From the NCBI GenBank assembly GCA_963739615.1, contig CAVUBD010000015.1:191820-255819 (forward strand): a stretch of 64,000 nt of DNA. The letters are read 5' to 3'. A model generated the notes under the pieces. That model had not been told where the DNA came from, did not search any database, and saw only the letters and a program-made list of their open reading frames with translations. This DNA comes from Palsa-504 sp963739615. Lineage in GTDB: Bacteria; Actinomycetota; Actinomycetes; Streptosporangiales; Streptosporangiaceae. This document shows, one piece after another, positions 25,440-35,818 of the stretch (within the stretch, counting starts at the first letter, position 1; every line of letters begins with the position of its first letter). The translations under genes were made by a program, and so were the position numbers.

Positions 25440-26615
25440 ATGGCATCCACAGCAGGACCAAGCCCCAGCACGGCCGCCGCGACGTTCGCCTCGTCTATCG
25501 GCGCTGCCAACCCGCTAGCGCTAGCCGAGCTCAAGCTCGGCAGGACCCTCGATCCGAGCGCCCCCGACTTCACCGAGGTGATGTCGCAGGCCCTCGGTCT
25601 GCCGTTCGAGCATCTGTTCGACCCCAAGTTCAACTCGCCCGTCTTTGTCGGGATCAGCGAGGTGAAGGCGCCACCGGAGATCCTCCGCCCGGTCCAGGTC
25701 GGGGTCGGCGCGAGCGCGGCCACGGCCGGTCCGGGACCAGTCAGCCCGGTGCTCGTCCCCGTTCAGCTGCAGAAGGTCGCGATCACGATCCCGATCTGGT
25801 GGCGGATCATCTTCACCGACCTCAAATACGCCGTGACGGGCGAATTCATCGTCGACGTGCCGACCGCCACGGCCCCGGTCCAGGGCGCCCTCGGCGACTG
25901 CTGGCTGATCTCGGCGATGGCCTCGGTGGCCTGGTGCCATTCCGACGCCATCATGGAAAGGACGCTGAAGGACGGCAGCGGCGTGGTCGCCGCGGACGGC
26001 GCCAACTACGAATTCACCTTCTACGCCTCGCCCTCCTGGGCCGCGCCCAGGACGCTGTTGGTCAAGGACGACGTGCCTGTGACGTCGACGGGCCAGTACA
26101 TCTACGCCCGGTCGCACGTTCCTGGTGAGACCTGGCCGGCAAACCTCGAGAAGGCGTTCATCGGGATGCGCGGCGCGACGGGCTTCATCGAGCCGTCGAG
26201 CTCCAACTACGGCGAGCTGAACGGCGGCGACCCGGCCTGGGCGGTGGCCTCGCTCGTCGGCCGCCCGCCCTATTACCTGAGCCCGTCGGATCCGGGCGCC
26301 TGGTCGGCCATCAACGCCCGCTGCAGCAACGGGGTCGCCACCCAGCCCATGACGGCATGGACGTACGGCACCGGCTCCCCGACCGTCAGCTACGACGGCA
26401 GCGGGATCGTCGCCAACCACGCCTACTCCATCCTCGGCACGCAGACCTCGGGCGGCCAGGACTACGTCGTCCTGCGCAACCCGTGGGGCTTCCACGAAGG
26501 CACCCTGAACACGCTGAGCGGCACCTGGCAGGGGCTCACGCTGCCGGGTAACGGCGTGTTCGCCCTCCGCGCCGACACGTTCGGCCAGTATTACGCCGGG
26601 TTCGGCGGAGCCTGA
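25440..26615 (+). CDS. Calpain-like (C2 family) cysteine protease
   Basis: 391-aa protein with a calpain catalytic core. The nucleophile is in VQGALGDCWLISAMASVAW, the His in GIVANHAYSILGTQ and the Asn in VVLRNPWGFHEG, in the right order for clan CA family C2. WPANLEKAFIGMRG corresponds to the calpain helix before the C-terminal subdomain. There is no signal peptide and no EF-hand, so intracellular action is likely. ATG 25440 follows GGGAGCGG; an upstream ATG at 25347 would add 31 unconserved residues. Calpain homologues are sparse in bacteria and their substrates are unknown. Confidence 0.85.
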   Translation: MASTAGPSPSTAAATFASSIGAANPLALAELKLGRTLDPSAPDFTEVMSQALGLPFEHLFDPKFNSPVFVGISEVKAPPEILRPVQVGVGASAATAGPGPVSPVLVPVQLQKVAITIPIWWRIIFTDLKYAVTGEFIVDVPTATAPVQGALGDCWLISAMASVAWCHSDAIMERTLKDGSGVVAADGANYEFTFYASPSWAAPRTLLVKDDVPVTSTGQYIYARSHVPGETWPANLEKAFIGMRGATGFIEPSSSNYGELNGGDPAWAVASLVGRPPYYLSPSDPGAWSAINARCSNGVATQPMTAWTYGTGSPTVSYDGSGIVANHAYSILGTQTSGGQDYVVLRNPWGFHEGTLNTLSGTWQGLTLPGNGVFALRADTFGQYYAGFGGA

Positions 26616-26625
26616 CGCCCGGCGC

Positions 26626-26665
26626 GGCCGCCCCGGACGTCTTGGACCGGCGTCCCGGGGCGGCC
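26626..26665. terminator. Strong bidirectional hairpin terminator
   Basis: GGCCGCCCCGG-ACG pairs with CGTCCCGGGGCGGCC (one bulge, 11-nt loop) between the convergent calpain-like and desaturase-like genes. Confidence 0.75.
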
Positions 26666-26704
26666 CGCCGCCGCGACGGCTGACCGGTAACGTCTCGGTG
26701 TGGA

Positions 26705-28375
26705 TCAGCGACCAGCGCTGCCCTCGGCCGGTGCTTTCCCGGCGCGGTCGGCGCGGCTTGGCCTCCAGACCCGCTTGCGCCAGCGTTCGGACCGCCGGTC
26801 GGCCAGGATCTGCCTGACCACGTTGCGGCCGGGGATGCCGGTGACGCCGCCGCCGCCGTGCGTGGCCGAGCCGGCCTGGTACAGGCCGCGGACCGGCGTG
26901 CGCAGGTCGGCGTACCCGGCGGCCGGCCGGGCGTGGAACATCTGCCCGAGCGACAGCTCCCCGTGGAAGATGTTCCCGCCGACCAGCCCGTACTCCTCCT
27001 GCATCTGGTGCGGCCCGATGACCTGCCGGTGCAGCACCGAGGCGGTGAACCCGGGTGCGACCGCTTCCACCCGGGCCAGCACCCGGTCGGCGTAGGCCTG
27101 CAGTTCGGCGTCGTCCGGCGCGTCCGCGTAGGTGTGCGGGACCCACTGCGTGAACATCGACATGATGTGCTTCCCGGCCGGCGCCAGCGAGTCGTCGAAC
27201 ACGCTGGGGATGCAGATGTCGGCGAACGGCAGCGTGGCCGGGCGGCCCGAGACAGCCTGCTGGTACGCGGTCTCGATGTCGTCGAGCGACTCGGCCAGCA
27301 CGATCGTGCCGCCGTAAACGTGCGGATCGGGGTCCGGGTGGCTGGCGAACACCGGCAGCCGGCCGAGCGCCAGGTTGATCTTCACGGTGCCGCTGCGGCT
27401 GCGCCAGCCGCGGATGTCGGCCACGAACCCCGGCGGCAGTTCGGCCGGGTCGAGCAGCCGCAAGAACGAGATCTGCGGGTGCGCGGTGGTGACGACCACC
27501 GGGGCGTCGATGGACTCCCCGCTGGCCAGCGTGACTCCAGCCGCCCGTCCGTCGCGGGTGCGGATCTGCGCCACCTCGGCGTCGGTCCTGATCTGCGCCC
27601 CGAACATCCGGGCCGCCCGGGCCAGCGCCTGCGACAGCCCGCCCATGCCGCCGCGCGGGAAGCCCCAGGCGCCCGCCGCCCCCTCGGTCTCGCCGATGTG
27701 GTGGTGCAGCATCACGTAGGCGGTCCCGGCCGACCGTGGCCCGGCCCACGTCCCGATCACCCCGGACACCGCTAGCAGGCCGCGCATCGCGTCGCTCTCG
27801 AAGTACTCCTCGAGCAGGTCCGCGATGCTCCCGGTGAGCAGCCGGGTCACGTCCACGGCGCCGCGTTCGTCGACTCCCCGCAGGGCAGTGAGCAGCCGCG
27901 CCTGCCGCAGCAGGTCCGGTGCCCGCCGCGACCCGAGCCGCGGCGGGATCTGGTGCAGCAGCGGCCCGAGGATCTGCCCGATGCCGGCCAGGTGCCGTTC
28001 GTACCTGGGGTAGGTGTCGGCGTCCGGCGCGGAGAACCTGGCGATCTCGGCGTGCCGCTGCGCCGGGTCGTCGGGCAGCCGCAGGCAACGGCCGTCCCGC
28101 CGCGGCGCGAAGTAGGGCCCCTGCGGGAACACGTGGTATCCGTGCTGCTCCAGCCGCAGGTCACGGACCAGGTCCGGCGGCAGCAGCGAGACCACGTAGG
28201 ACAGCGAGGTCACCGTGTAGTCCGGCCCGAACGGGTGCTCGCTGACCGCGGCGCCGCCGGTGATGCCGCGCCGCTCGCACACCACGGTCTTCAGCCCGGC
28301 GCGCGCCAGGTACGCCGCCGCGACCAGCCCGTTGTGCCCGCCGCCCACCACCACGACATCCGCCTGTCCCGTCAC
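26705..28375 (-). CDS. Phytoene-desaturase-like NAD(P)/FAD oxidoreductase
   Basis: 556-aa flavoprotein of the CrtI/PYROXD2-like amine-oxidase superfamily. The N-terminal dinucleotide motif is VVVVGGGHNGLVAAAYLARA, followed by TVVCERRGITGGAA, the internal LHHHIGETEGAAGAWGFPRG-GMGGLSQALA, and a C-terminal FAD signature GLYQAGSATHGGGGVTGIPG. Such proteins desaturate or oxidise long-chain isoprenoids or related lipids, but no carotenoid gene lies nearby. It is divergent from the nitrilase fusion gene, with a 98-bp shared region. Confidence 0.88.
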   Translation of the reverse strand: MTGQADVVVVGGGHNGLVAAAYLARAGLKTVVCERRGITGGAAVSEHPFGPDYTVTSLSYVVSLLPPDLVRDLRLEQHGYHVFPQGPYFAPRRDGRCLRLPDDPAQRHAEIARFSAPDADTYPRYERHLAGIGQILGPLLHQIPPRLGSRRAPDLLRQARLLTALRGVDERGAVDVTRLLTGSIADLLEEYFESDAMRGLLAVSGVIGTWAGPRSAGTAYVMLHHHIGETEGAAGAWGFPRGGMGGLSQALARAARMFGAQIRTDAEVAQIRTRDGRAAGVTLASGESIDAPVVVTTAHPQISFLRLLDPAELPPGFVADIRGWRSRSGTVKINLALGRLPVFASHPDPDPHVYGGTIVLAESLDDIETAYQQAVSGRPATLPFADICIPSVFDDSLAPAGKHIMSMFTQWVPHTYADAPDDAELQAYADRVLARVEAVAPGFTASVLHRQVIGPHQMQEEYGLVGGNIFHGELSLGQMFHARPAAGYADLRTPVRGLYQAGSATHGGGGVTGIPGRNVVRQILADRRSERWRKRVWRPSRADRAGKAPAEGSAGR

Positions 28376-28473
28376 CGGCCGTCCTTTCCTGCGTAGTTTG
28401 CCTCCCGCCGACGGTACGGGATCTTAGATGCTGTTTACATGGTCTTATCCCGGCGACGAACGGAGCGCAAACC

Positions 28474-30375
28474 GTGGACGGATCGCAGCACGGCCCTGGC
28501 CTCGGCGGTATCGCGGTCGCGCAGCTCGCGATCACGGTAGGTGAGCCCGGCGCCAACCGGCAGGCGGCGGCCGCCGCGGTGGCCGAGGCGGCGCGCGCGG
28601 GCGCCCGGCTGGTGGTGCTGCCCGAGCTGTGCGACTCCGGCTACGTCTTCGGCGATGCCGCGACGCCGCCTGCCGCAGAAGCCGCAGGCCTGGCCGCCCC
28701 CGTGACCGACAGCGCCACGCTGCGCCAGTGGCGGGCCCTGGCCGCCGAGCACGGGCTGCTGATCGTCGGCGGGTTCTGCGAGCTCGGCGCCGACGGCCGC
28801 CTGTACAACAGCGCGGCCGCCGTGGACGCGTCCGGTACCCGGGCGGTCTACCGCAAGGCGCACCTGTGGGACCGGGAGAAACTGGTCTTCACCCCGGGCG
28901 ACGCGGCGCCGCCGGTGGTGGACACCGAGCTCGGCCGGGTCGCCGTGATGATCTGCTACGACCTGGAATTCCCCGAGTGGGTCCGGCTGGCCGCGCTGGA
29001 CGGCGCCGACCTGATCGCCGCGCCGGTGAACTGGCCCGCGGTCAGCGCGCCGGCCGGTGAGCGTCCGGCCGAGGTGATCAAGGCCCAGGCCGCGGCGGCC
29101 AGCAACGGGGTCTTCGTGGCGGTGGCCGACCGGTGCCGCACCGAGCGGGGCGTGTCCTGGATCAGCGGCTCGGTCATCGCGGGCCCGGACGGCTACCCGC
29201 TCGCGGGACCCGTCCTCGCCGACCGCCCGGCCGTCCTCACGGCGGGGTGCGACCTGTCCCGCGCGCGGGACAAGAGCCTGGCCGGCGACAACGACCTGCT
29301 GGCCGACCGCCGCCCTGAGCTGTACACGTGGGTGCCCGACAAGCGCGTCGCGGCCGCGAACGCGCACTGGGCGGCGCGCATCGTCTCCAACGGCACCAGC
29401 TACCCCGATTTCCAGGCCACCATGAGCCGGATCGGCCGGTGGGATGACTGGTGCCGCGAGTGGGGCCGCACCGGGCAGCACTACGAGGACCTGGCCCGCG
29501 CGGCCGAGTCGGCCCGGCTGATCACGGCGGGGGAGGCGTGGCGGCGGGCCGCGCTGTGCTGGCACTGGGGCAAGTTCGTCTTCACCGACCACATGGACGA
29601 GCAGCGGGCGGCGCACGAGCGCACCGTGACCTGCTTCCGCCGGGGAGCGGGCATGCTCAGCCCGCCCGCCGAGCTGGTGCGGGTGCCCTACGCGGGCATC
29701 ACGCTGGCCGCCTACCTCCGGGTACCTTCCGGGCGTCCGCCGGTGGTGATCATGATTCCGGGGCTGGACTCGGTGAAGGAGGAACTGCAGGCCACCGCGG
29801 ACTACCTGCTGGCCCGCGGCCTGGCGGTGATCGCGATCGACGGACCCGGCCAGGGCGAGGCCGAATACGACCTGCCGATCGAGCCCGCCTACGAGCGGGT
29901 GGCGACCGCGGTGGCCGACTACCTGCAGGGGCGCGGCGACATCGACCCGGACCGGATCGGCGTCTTCGGTGTGAGCCTGGGCGGGTACTACGCGGCCAGG
30001 TCGGCCGCCTACGAGCCGCGGGTGCGGGCCACGGTGGCGCTGGCCGGGCCGTACCGGTGGGACCTGGACTGGGACGCGCTGCCGCCGCAGACCCGGACCA
30101 CCTTCCAGCGCCGCTCGGGGGCCGGCAGCGCGGACGAAGCCCGCAAGCTAGCCGGGACCCTGACCCTGGAGCACGCCGCCGCGCGCATCACCAGCCCGCT
30201 GCTCGTCGCGCACGGCGGCCGGGACCGCCTGGTCCCCGCGTATCACGCCGAACGCCTGGCCCGCGAGGCCCCGGGCGCGGAGCTGCTGCTGGACCCCGAC
30301 GGCAGCCACGGCCTGACCAACCACGCGCCCGAGTCCAGGTCGCAGCTGGCCGACTGGCTCGCGGCCCGCCTGTGA
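28474..30375 (+). CDS. Nitrilase-superfamily / alpha-beta hydrolase fusion protein
   Basis: 633 aa with two catalytic domains in one frame. Residues 10-290 form a carbon-nitrogen hydrolase with the Glu-Lys-Cys triad in VVLPELCDSG, VYRKAHLWDRE and VMICYDLEFPEW. Residues about 305-633 form an alpha/beta hydrolase of the 2,6-dihydroxypseudooxynicotine hydrolase/FrsA-like type: MIPGLDSVKEELQ, nucleophile elbow IGVFGVSLGGYYAARSAAY, acid in VAHGGRDRLVP, and DGSHGL for the His. The two activities could cleave successive amide and C-C or ester bonds of one compound. GTG start. No stop lies at the linker, so this is a true fusion here. Confidence 0.87.
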   Translation: MDGSQHGPGLGGIAVAQLAITVGEPGANRQAAAAAVAEAARAGARLVVLPELCDSGYVFGDAATPPAAEAAGLAAPVTDSATLRQWRALAAEHGLLIVGGFCELGADGRLYNSAAAVDASGTRAVYRKAHLWDREKLVFTPGDAAPPVVDTELGRVAVMICYDLEFPEWVRLAALDGADLIAAPVNWPAVSAPAGERPAEVIKAQAAAASNGVFVAVADRCRTERGVSWISGSVIAGPDGYPLAGPVLADRPAVLTAGCDLSRARDKSLAGDNDLLADRRPELYTWVPDKRVAAANAHWAARIVSNGTSYPDFQATMSRIGRWDDWCREWGRTGQHYEDLARAAESARLITAGEAWRRAALCWHWGKFVFTDHMDEQRAAHERTVTCFRRGAGMLSPPAELVRVPYAGITLAAYLRVPSGRPPVVIMIPGLDSVKEELQATADYLLARGLAVIAIDGPGQGEAEYDLPIEPAYERVATAVADYLQGRGDIDPDRIGVFGVSLGGYYAARSAAYEPRVRATVALAGPYRWDLDWDALPPQTRTTFQRRSGAGSADEARKLAGTLTLEHAAARITSPLLVAHGGRDRLVPAYHAERLAREAPGAELLLDPDGSHGLTNHAPESRSQLADWLAARL

Positions 30376-30414
30376 CGCTCGCGGGTGAGGTGGGAGACCG
30401 CTAAAGCACGGCCT

Positions 30415-30447
30415 CGGCGCCGGTGAGAATCTCCGGCCGTGGCGCCG
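30415..30447. terminator. Convergent-gene terminator hairpin
   Basis: CGGCGCC / GGCGCCG arms enclose a second dyad (CCGG...GAG / CTC.CGG), in the 72-bp gap between the fusion hydrolase and jetD, both ending here. Confidence 0.5.
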
Positions 30448-31680
30448 CTAGAGCAGATCGGCGAGGAGCAGGTCCACGGTTGCTTCCTCGTGGACGGCGA
30501 CGTCGGCGGCTATCATGGCGGCACACAGCCCCTCATCCCACGGCGTCGCCTGGGCGCGCCCGCTCAGGCCAAGGCGGTTGTCGGCGGGAAGGCGGTCAAC
30601 GGCGTCGGCGTAGTCATCGCGCCCGAACCGCCAGGGACCGGCGCCCCGGTCGAACACGCGCCGGGCGATGGCGATGCCGGCCCAGTCGAAGTCGCCGTGG
30701 TAGCGCACGCTGGCGCGGGCGAGCAGGGCCATCCCCGCCGCGGCGGGGTTGCCGGACAGGCAAGCCACTGGCTGCTCCACGCCTGCTGCCGCGAGGCTCT
30801 GCAGCACCTGGGGGTTTTCGCAGGCATGGATGATTTCTCCGGGCCGGGTCAGGTCACCGCAGCGGCGCAGTTCGTGCACGCTGAGGTGGGTGATCAGGCC
30901 TAGGTCGGCGCGTTCGCGCATCATCGCGGACCACCGGTCGCGGCCAGGGGGCCGCAGCGCCCAGGTGATGACGGTGCCGGAGATCTCGTCGGTGCTGACC
31001 CCGGCGCGCTGCCACAGGAGACGGCGCTCGGCGGCCGATCCGGCCGGGGCGGCGTCGAGCGCGAATGCCAGTGCGCGCAGGGCCAGGGCGGCGGGGACGC
31101 CGTGGTCCAGGCCGTGGGCGTCGCCGGTGATCTCGCTGGCGAGTTCGGCCAGGCCCATCGGCGGGTGAGCGTCGTCAAGGACCCGCGCGAGGACCTGGAC
31201 GGCGATCGTCAGGGCAGCGGCCGCCTTGACGCCGGGGAGCCGGGTCGCCACGCCACCACGACGGAGCCATTGCGCCCACGCCGGTGCCCAGTCCTGATCG
31301 GCCAGGCCCTGTTTTACCAGCAACTGGTCGAGCTCTGCCCAGAGCCGCTGGCGTCCGGCGCGGGCGGCATCGCGTTCGGCCGGCCGGTTCCGCAGCGGGG
31401 CGCCGGTCACCTCCGCCACGACGGCGATCAGGCCGTGCCCGGCCGAGCTAGCGCGCAGGCTGGCATCGAGATCGGCCAGGCGCACCTGGGCTGCGCCGGC
31501 CCCCACCGGGCGTCCGATCAGGCCGCTGAGCCGGTCCGCGCCGTCATCGTCGAGCGGTACCGTGACCAAGCCGCGGACGGCCAGACCGTTGCGTTGCAGG
31601 CGCATCCGCAGTGCCGCCCACAACGGCTGCAGCGACGGCGCCAGCAGGTAGTCGCGCAGGGGCGGCGGGATGACGGTCAT
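30448..31680 (-). CDS. jetD: Wadjet JetD: DUF3323/DUF2399 Toprim nuclease (TIGR02679)
   Basis: 410 aa, the last gene of the cassette. The N-terminal DUF3323-like part includes LLAPSLQPLWAALRMRLQRNG. The C-terminal DUF2399 part has Toprim-type acidic residues in IIHACENPQVLQSL (Glu) and YHGDFDWAGIAIARRVF (Asp-x-Asp), the topoisomerase-VI-A-like site that nicks DNA in JetD proteins. In studied Wadjet systems JetD cleaves circular plasmid DNA after loop extrusion by JetABC. ATG overlaps the jetC stop (ATGA). This gene reads as intact. Confidence 0.85.
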   Translation of the reverse strand: MTVIPPPLRDYLLAPSLQPLWAALRMRLQRNGLAVRGLVTVPLDDDGADRLSGLIGRPVGAGAAQVRLADLDASLRASSAGHGLIAVVAEVTGAPLRNRPAERDAARAGRQRLWAELDQLLVKQGLADQDWAPAWAQWLRRGGVATRLPGVKAAAALTIAVQVLARVLDDAHPPMGLAELASEITGDAHGLDHGVPAALALRALAFALDAAPAGSAAERRLLWQRAGVSTDEISGTVITWALRPPGRDRWSAMMRERADLGLITHLSVHELRRCGDLTRPGEIIHACENPQVLQSLAAAGVEQPVACLSGNPAAAGMALLARASVRYHGDFDWAGIAIARRVFDRGAGPWRFGRDDYADAVDRLPADNRLGLSGRAQATPWDEGLCAAMIAADVAVHEEATVDLLLADLL

Positions 31681-34600
31681 GCCGTGCTGCGCAGGTGGCG
31701 GTTGCGGCCGTCCCAGTGAACATGGGTGGTCACGGCCGAGCTCCCGTCGCTGCGCCGCACTTCATACACGTCGAGCCTGGGTACCTGGGGAAAGCAGCCC
31801 CACAGGGCGTGGCCCGTCATGACGAAGTCGAGGTCGAGGGTGACGAGCAGGCCCATCAGCTCGGCCACGGTACCGTCGTCGACCTTGGCGAACGCGTCGT
31901 CGAGGAGGATAAGGCGCAGAGCCCGGCCGTCGTGGTCGAGGCTGGTGAGGTAGCCGTCGGCGGCGGCGAACAGGGTCACGTAGGAGACGAAGCGGGTCTC
32001 GCCCTGGGAGAGCTTCGCGCGACGGGACAGCCGCCGCTGCTGTCCTTCCTCAGGGCCGAGGATGGTGACGGTGACCTCGTGCCATTGCCGGTAGTCCAGG
32101 GCGGCGGCGAGGTGGGCGGCGTAGCCGCTGCTGGGGTCGGCGCTATAGAACTCTTCGACACGCAGCCGCAGAAGCTCCGTGAGCTCTGCGTTCTGGGCGT
32201 CGGAGCGGACGGCGTCGGACGTGGCGACGAGTTCGAGAATGCGCCCGAGCGCGGCGTGGTCATCGCGCAGCCGCCAGCCGAGCCGGACGCCGATTCCGTT
32301 GCTGGTCCGGATCTGGCGCAGGCTTGCGTTCATGGCCCCGATGAGCTTCTCGGCCTGGTTCGACCCGGCGCCGTAGTTCCTCGGCGACGCCGCCGAGTAC
32401 GAACCTGGTGAACACGGCACGCTCGCGCTCGCTCAGCGCGGTCCGGCCGGCCTCGACCCGGGCCGCGAGCGCCCGCGCCGCTCCCGCCACAGTGTGCTCG
32501 TCGCCTGCGCCGGCGACCTCGACGAGGAGCACGTTGTCGTCGATGGTGTGCCGTACGTCGAGCTGGCCGGAGACTTCGCGGTCGAACTCCCGGAAAGCGT
32601 TCAGGACCGTGGTCAGCGACGGTGCCTGGCGCGGTGCCGCCACCGCGGTCAGTGCCGCCTGCGCGGCCGACCGGACATCCGGGACCTGCTCCGGGCGGAC
32701 GATCCCGGCGAGCTCGCCGTCGGCGGTCGCCGCCGCGGCCAGCCCGGGGAAAGCCACACACCGGGTGAACCGGTGGGCGGCGGTGACCATCTGCTCGGTC
32801 CGCCCCCGGACATCCTCGGTGGCTCTGGCGCTGAGCGCGCGCGCTTCACCGACCCGCGGGCCCAGCTCGGCCACGGCGTCCTTGGCCCTGCGGCCGTCCC
32901 GGTCGGCCCGGTCGCGTGCCCTCCTGGTCTGAGCCAGCTCGGCCTTGGCCTGCTCGAGCGGCAGGTCGATCGCTTCGTGCTGGGCGGCGAGTTCGCTCGC
33001 GGCGGCGTGCCACTGCGCCCATCGCTGGCCGGCGGCCTGCTCGGCGGCGTCCCGTCCGGCTACGGCCTGCTCGGCCCGGCGGAGCTGCTCGCCGTGCCGC
33101 TGCGCCCGCTCGGCCAGGCGGGAGAGCTCGCGGCCTAGCTGGGCGCTCTTATCCTGCGCCCGACGGGCCGCGGTCAGGGTGCCGTCAAGCGCTGCTGCTT
33201 CGGCGGGCAGCCCGTGATGGGCGCACGCGGCCTGGTGAGTGCTCATATCCGCCGCCCACCGGCCGCGGAGCTGACGGGCGCGCCCGGCTTCCTGGGCGGC
33301 GCGGGCGGTGCTGCGGCCGGCCCGTGCCAGCGCGTCGGCGGCCACCCGCCGGGCAGCGTGCAGGTCCCTCACACGGGGGGCGCCCCGGACCAGCGCGTCG
33401 AGCAGGCTGGTGACCGTACGGAGCTCAGCGCGCCGCTGGTCCCGCTGGCTGGCTTGCCGGGCGAGTTCAGCCAGCTCGGCGTCGATCTGGTCGATCCGCT
33501 CCCGGCGATGCGCGGCCCGGGCCGCTGCCCCGATATGCCGGGCCCGGCCGGGGACGTGCCGTCCGCGCAACGGCCCGTTGCGCCAGCTGCCGTCCGCGGA
33601 CACCATGGTGGCGGCGCCGGGATCCTCGAAACCGATGCTGCCCAGAATGCTGGCGATGGCTTCCGCGGGCAGCTCGGCGGCCGGGTCCGGGCGAAGCGCG
33701 GCCGAGAGCGGCCGGCCGGGCCGCGAGCTGGCCGGCCCGGCCGCGCTCAGCAGCAGCTCGCCGTCGGCGGCGACCAGGGCGCCGTCGGCCTGGACGACGG
33801 CACCGAGCAGCCCGGCGGCGAGCAAGGCCCCCTCCAGCCCGGCTTTGCCTGCGTCGGTCAGGTGGCTGGCGAAGTCGACGCAGCGCCACAGCGGCTCACC
33901 GGCGCGCTCCGGGGCGAGCCAGGACGGTTCGGCCGGCTTCGGGTCCCGTTCGGCGGCCAGGTCGGCCCGTTCAGCCCGCAGCGCTTCCTGGCGTGCGCGA
34001 GCGCTGTCTTCTGACAGGCTGAGGCGCGCTCGTTCGGCTTCGACTGCGGCGCGGGCCGGCCGGGCGGCCTCGTCGGCCGCTTCGTCCAGGCCGCTCAGGG
34101 ACCCGTCGTCCGCGCCGGTCAGCGCCTCGGCGTTAAGGATCAGCGGGCCGATGGCCGGGTGGGCGGCCCAGGCGATCTCGCCGAGTAGCTCACGAGTTCG
34201 GTCATCGTCCGTCCAGGCGCGCCAGGCCTGGGCCAGTGCGGCGGCGGCGGCGTCCCGCTCGGCCGCCTGTTCCCCGGCCGTCCGGGCGTCCTCGTCCGCG
34301 GCGGCCCGCAGCTGTTCCGCTTCCGCCTCCGCCCGCAGGACCTGCTGCTGCGCGTCGGCGAGCCTGCGGGCTTCGGCCAGCCGCCGCTGCGCCAGGTTCA
34401 GCCGCTCGGTCGCGCTGGCCGCGGCGGCGGCGGCCAGCTGCTGCGCGCCGCCGACGTCGCCAGGGATGATCTCGGCGAGAGCCGCCGCCGGGCGGATGAC
34501 CGGCTCCGGGTCACGCAGGCGGGCGGTTCGCAGCAGTACCCGCGCGGGAGCCGGGACTCGTTCGGTCGTGCGCACCTCGGCGGGCAGGCCGCCCGCGGGC

Positions 34601-35818
34601 AGGCCGGCGTCACGAAGGCTTTCCCTGGCGGCGGACAGGGCCGCGGCGGCCTCGTCGGCCGCCTGCCTGAGCTCGCGCAGGGCACGCCCGGCGTCGTCCA
34701 CCGCCCGCGCGTGGCTGGCGCGTTCCTGCTCGGCCCTGGCGAGCGCCTCATCGGCCGCCGCGGCCAGCGCCGCCTCGGCCCGGTCGCGCTGGACGAGGTC
34801 GTCGGCGTTCTTGAAGATCTCCCGGGACTGTATCGCCTGCAGCACGTCGTCGATCTCGGCGAGTTCCTCGGCCAGCTGCTGGGCCTGCGCCTTGAACCGC
34901 GCGGATTCCGCCTCCAGCGCGGCGAGTTCGGCGGCCCGGCGCTCGGCGGCCGCTTCGGCTTCGGTGACCGTGCCGGCCGCGGCCAGCGTGTCCCGGGCCG
35001 TGGACCTCAGCGGTTTCTGCGGCATACCGCTGGTACACGGCCAGGAACGTGGCCACCCGCTCGGCCGAGTTCTCGAGCCTTTCCTGTGCGGCGCGGGTCT
35101 CGGTGAGCCCGTCGAGCTGTTCGCCCGCCCGGACGAGGGCCTCCTCATGCAGGGGCGGCAGTGACTCGAGCAGAATCTGCGGCAGGCGGCCCTCGTCGAT
35201 GCGGTTGCCGACGTCCGGTGCGCGCAGCGTGTGCAGGAGCTGCAGCAGGCCGTCGTAGCGGTCCCGGCCTGCGTCGCCGCCCAGCCCGAACACCTCGGCG
35301 CGAACGCGTTCCTTGTGGGCACCCGGCGACTCGGTGATGCGCTCGGCCCCGATCAGCTCAGTCAGCGCGTCACGCGAGAGCGGCTCGCGAGAGCTGGACA
35401 TCAGCTCCAGGCCGTGGCCGACCCGCAGGGCCGTGGTGAAGTACCAGACCTTGGTGCTGCTGGCCGACTGGCTGTGCCGGACGAGCGCCCCGACCGTGAG
35501 GTGCCCGCCGGGACGGCACAGCTCGAGCCACAGATAGCCGGTGCGGTTGGACTGGCCCTGCGCGCCGGTGCGCATCAGCTCTTCGAGGTTCACCCGGGCC
35601 GCGCCGGTGGCGTCCATGCGCCGGCGGTCGGCATCGAGCAGGAACGGCAGCAGCATCTCGAGCGCGCGGGATTTCCCTGATCCGTTCGTGCCCCGCAGGA
35701 TCATCCGGCCGCCGCTGAGATCGAACTCGTTGTCCAGGTAGTGCCAGACGTTGACGATGCCGGCCCGGGTCAGCCGCCAGCGCTCGTCGAAGCGGCGAGG
35801 AGCACGTGGCTGGCTCAT
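31677..35818 (-). CDS. jetC: Wadjet JetC: SMC-like ATPase (TIGR02680), two frameshifts
   Basis: About 1,380 codons. N-terminal Walker A LRGTNGSGKSRALEMLLP; a long Ala/Glu/Arg-rich coiled coil with a hinge-like middle (LWRCVDFASHLTDAGKAGLE); C-terminal ABC signature KLSQGETRFVSYVTLF and Walker B LRLILLDDAFAKVDD. This is the order of SMC/Rad50-type loop extruders. A base is lost near 35015 (after YAAET) and a base is gained near 32361 (LRRRV, then the NQAEKLIG frame), so three frames must be joined. ATG 35818 overlaps the jetB stop. Long serine-rich reading frames on the opposite strand are composition artefacts. Confidence 0.85.

Noticed and set aside
33308..35164. 618-codon serine/alanine-rich plus-strand frame opposite jetC
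   Set aside because: Composition follows from the complement of a GC-rich coiled-coil gene; no motif and no start signal.
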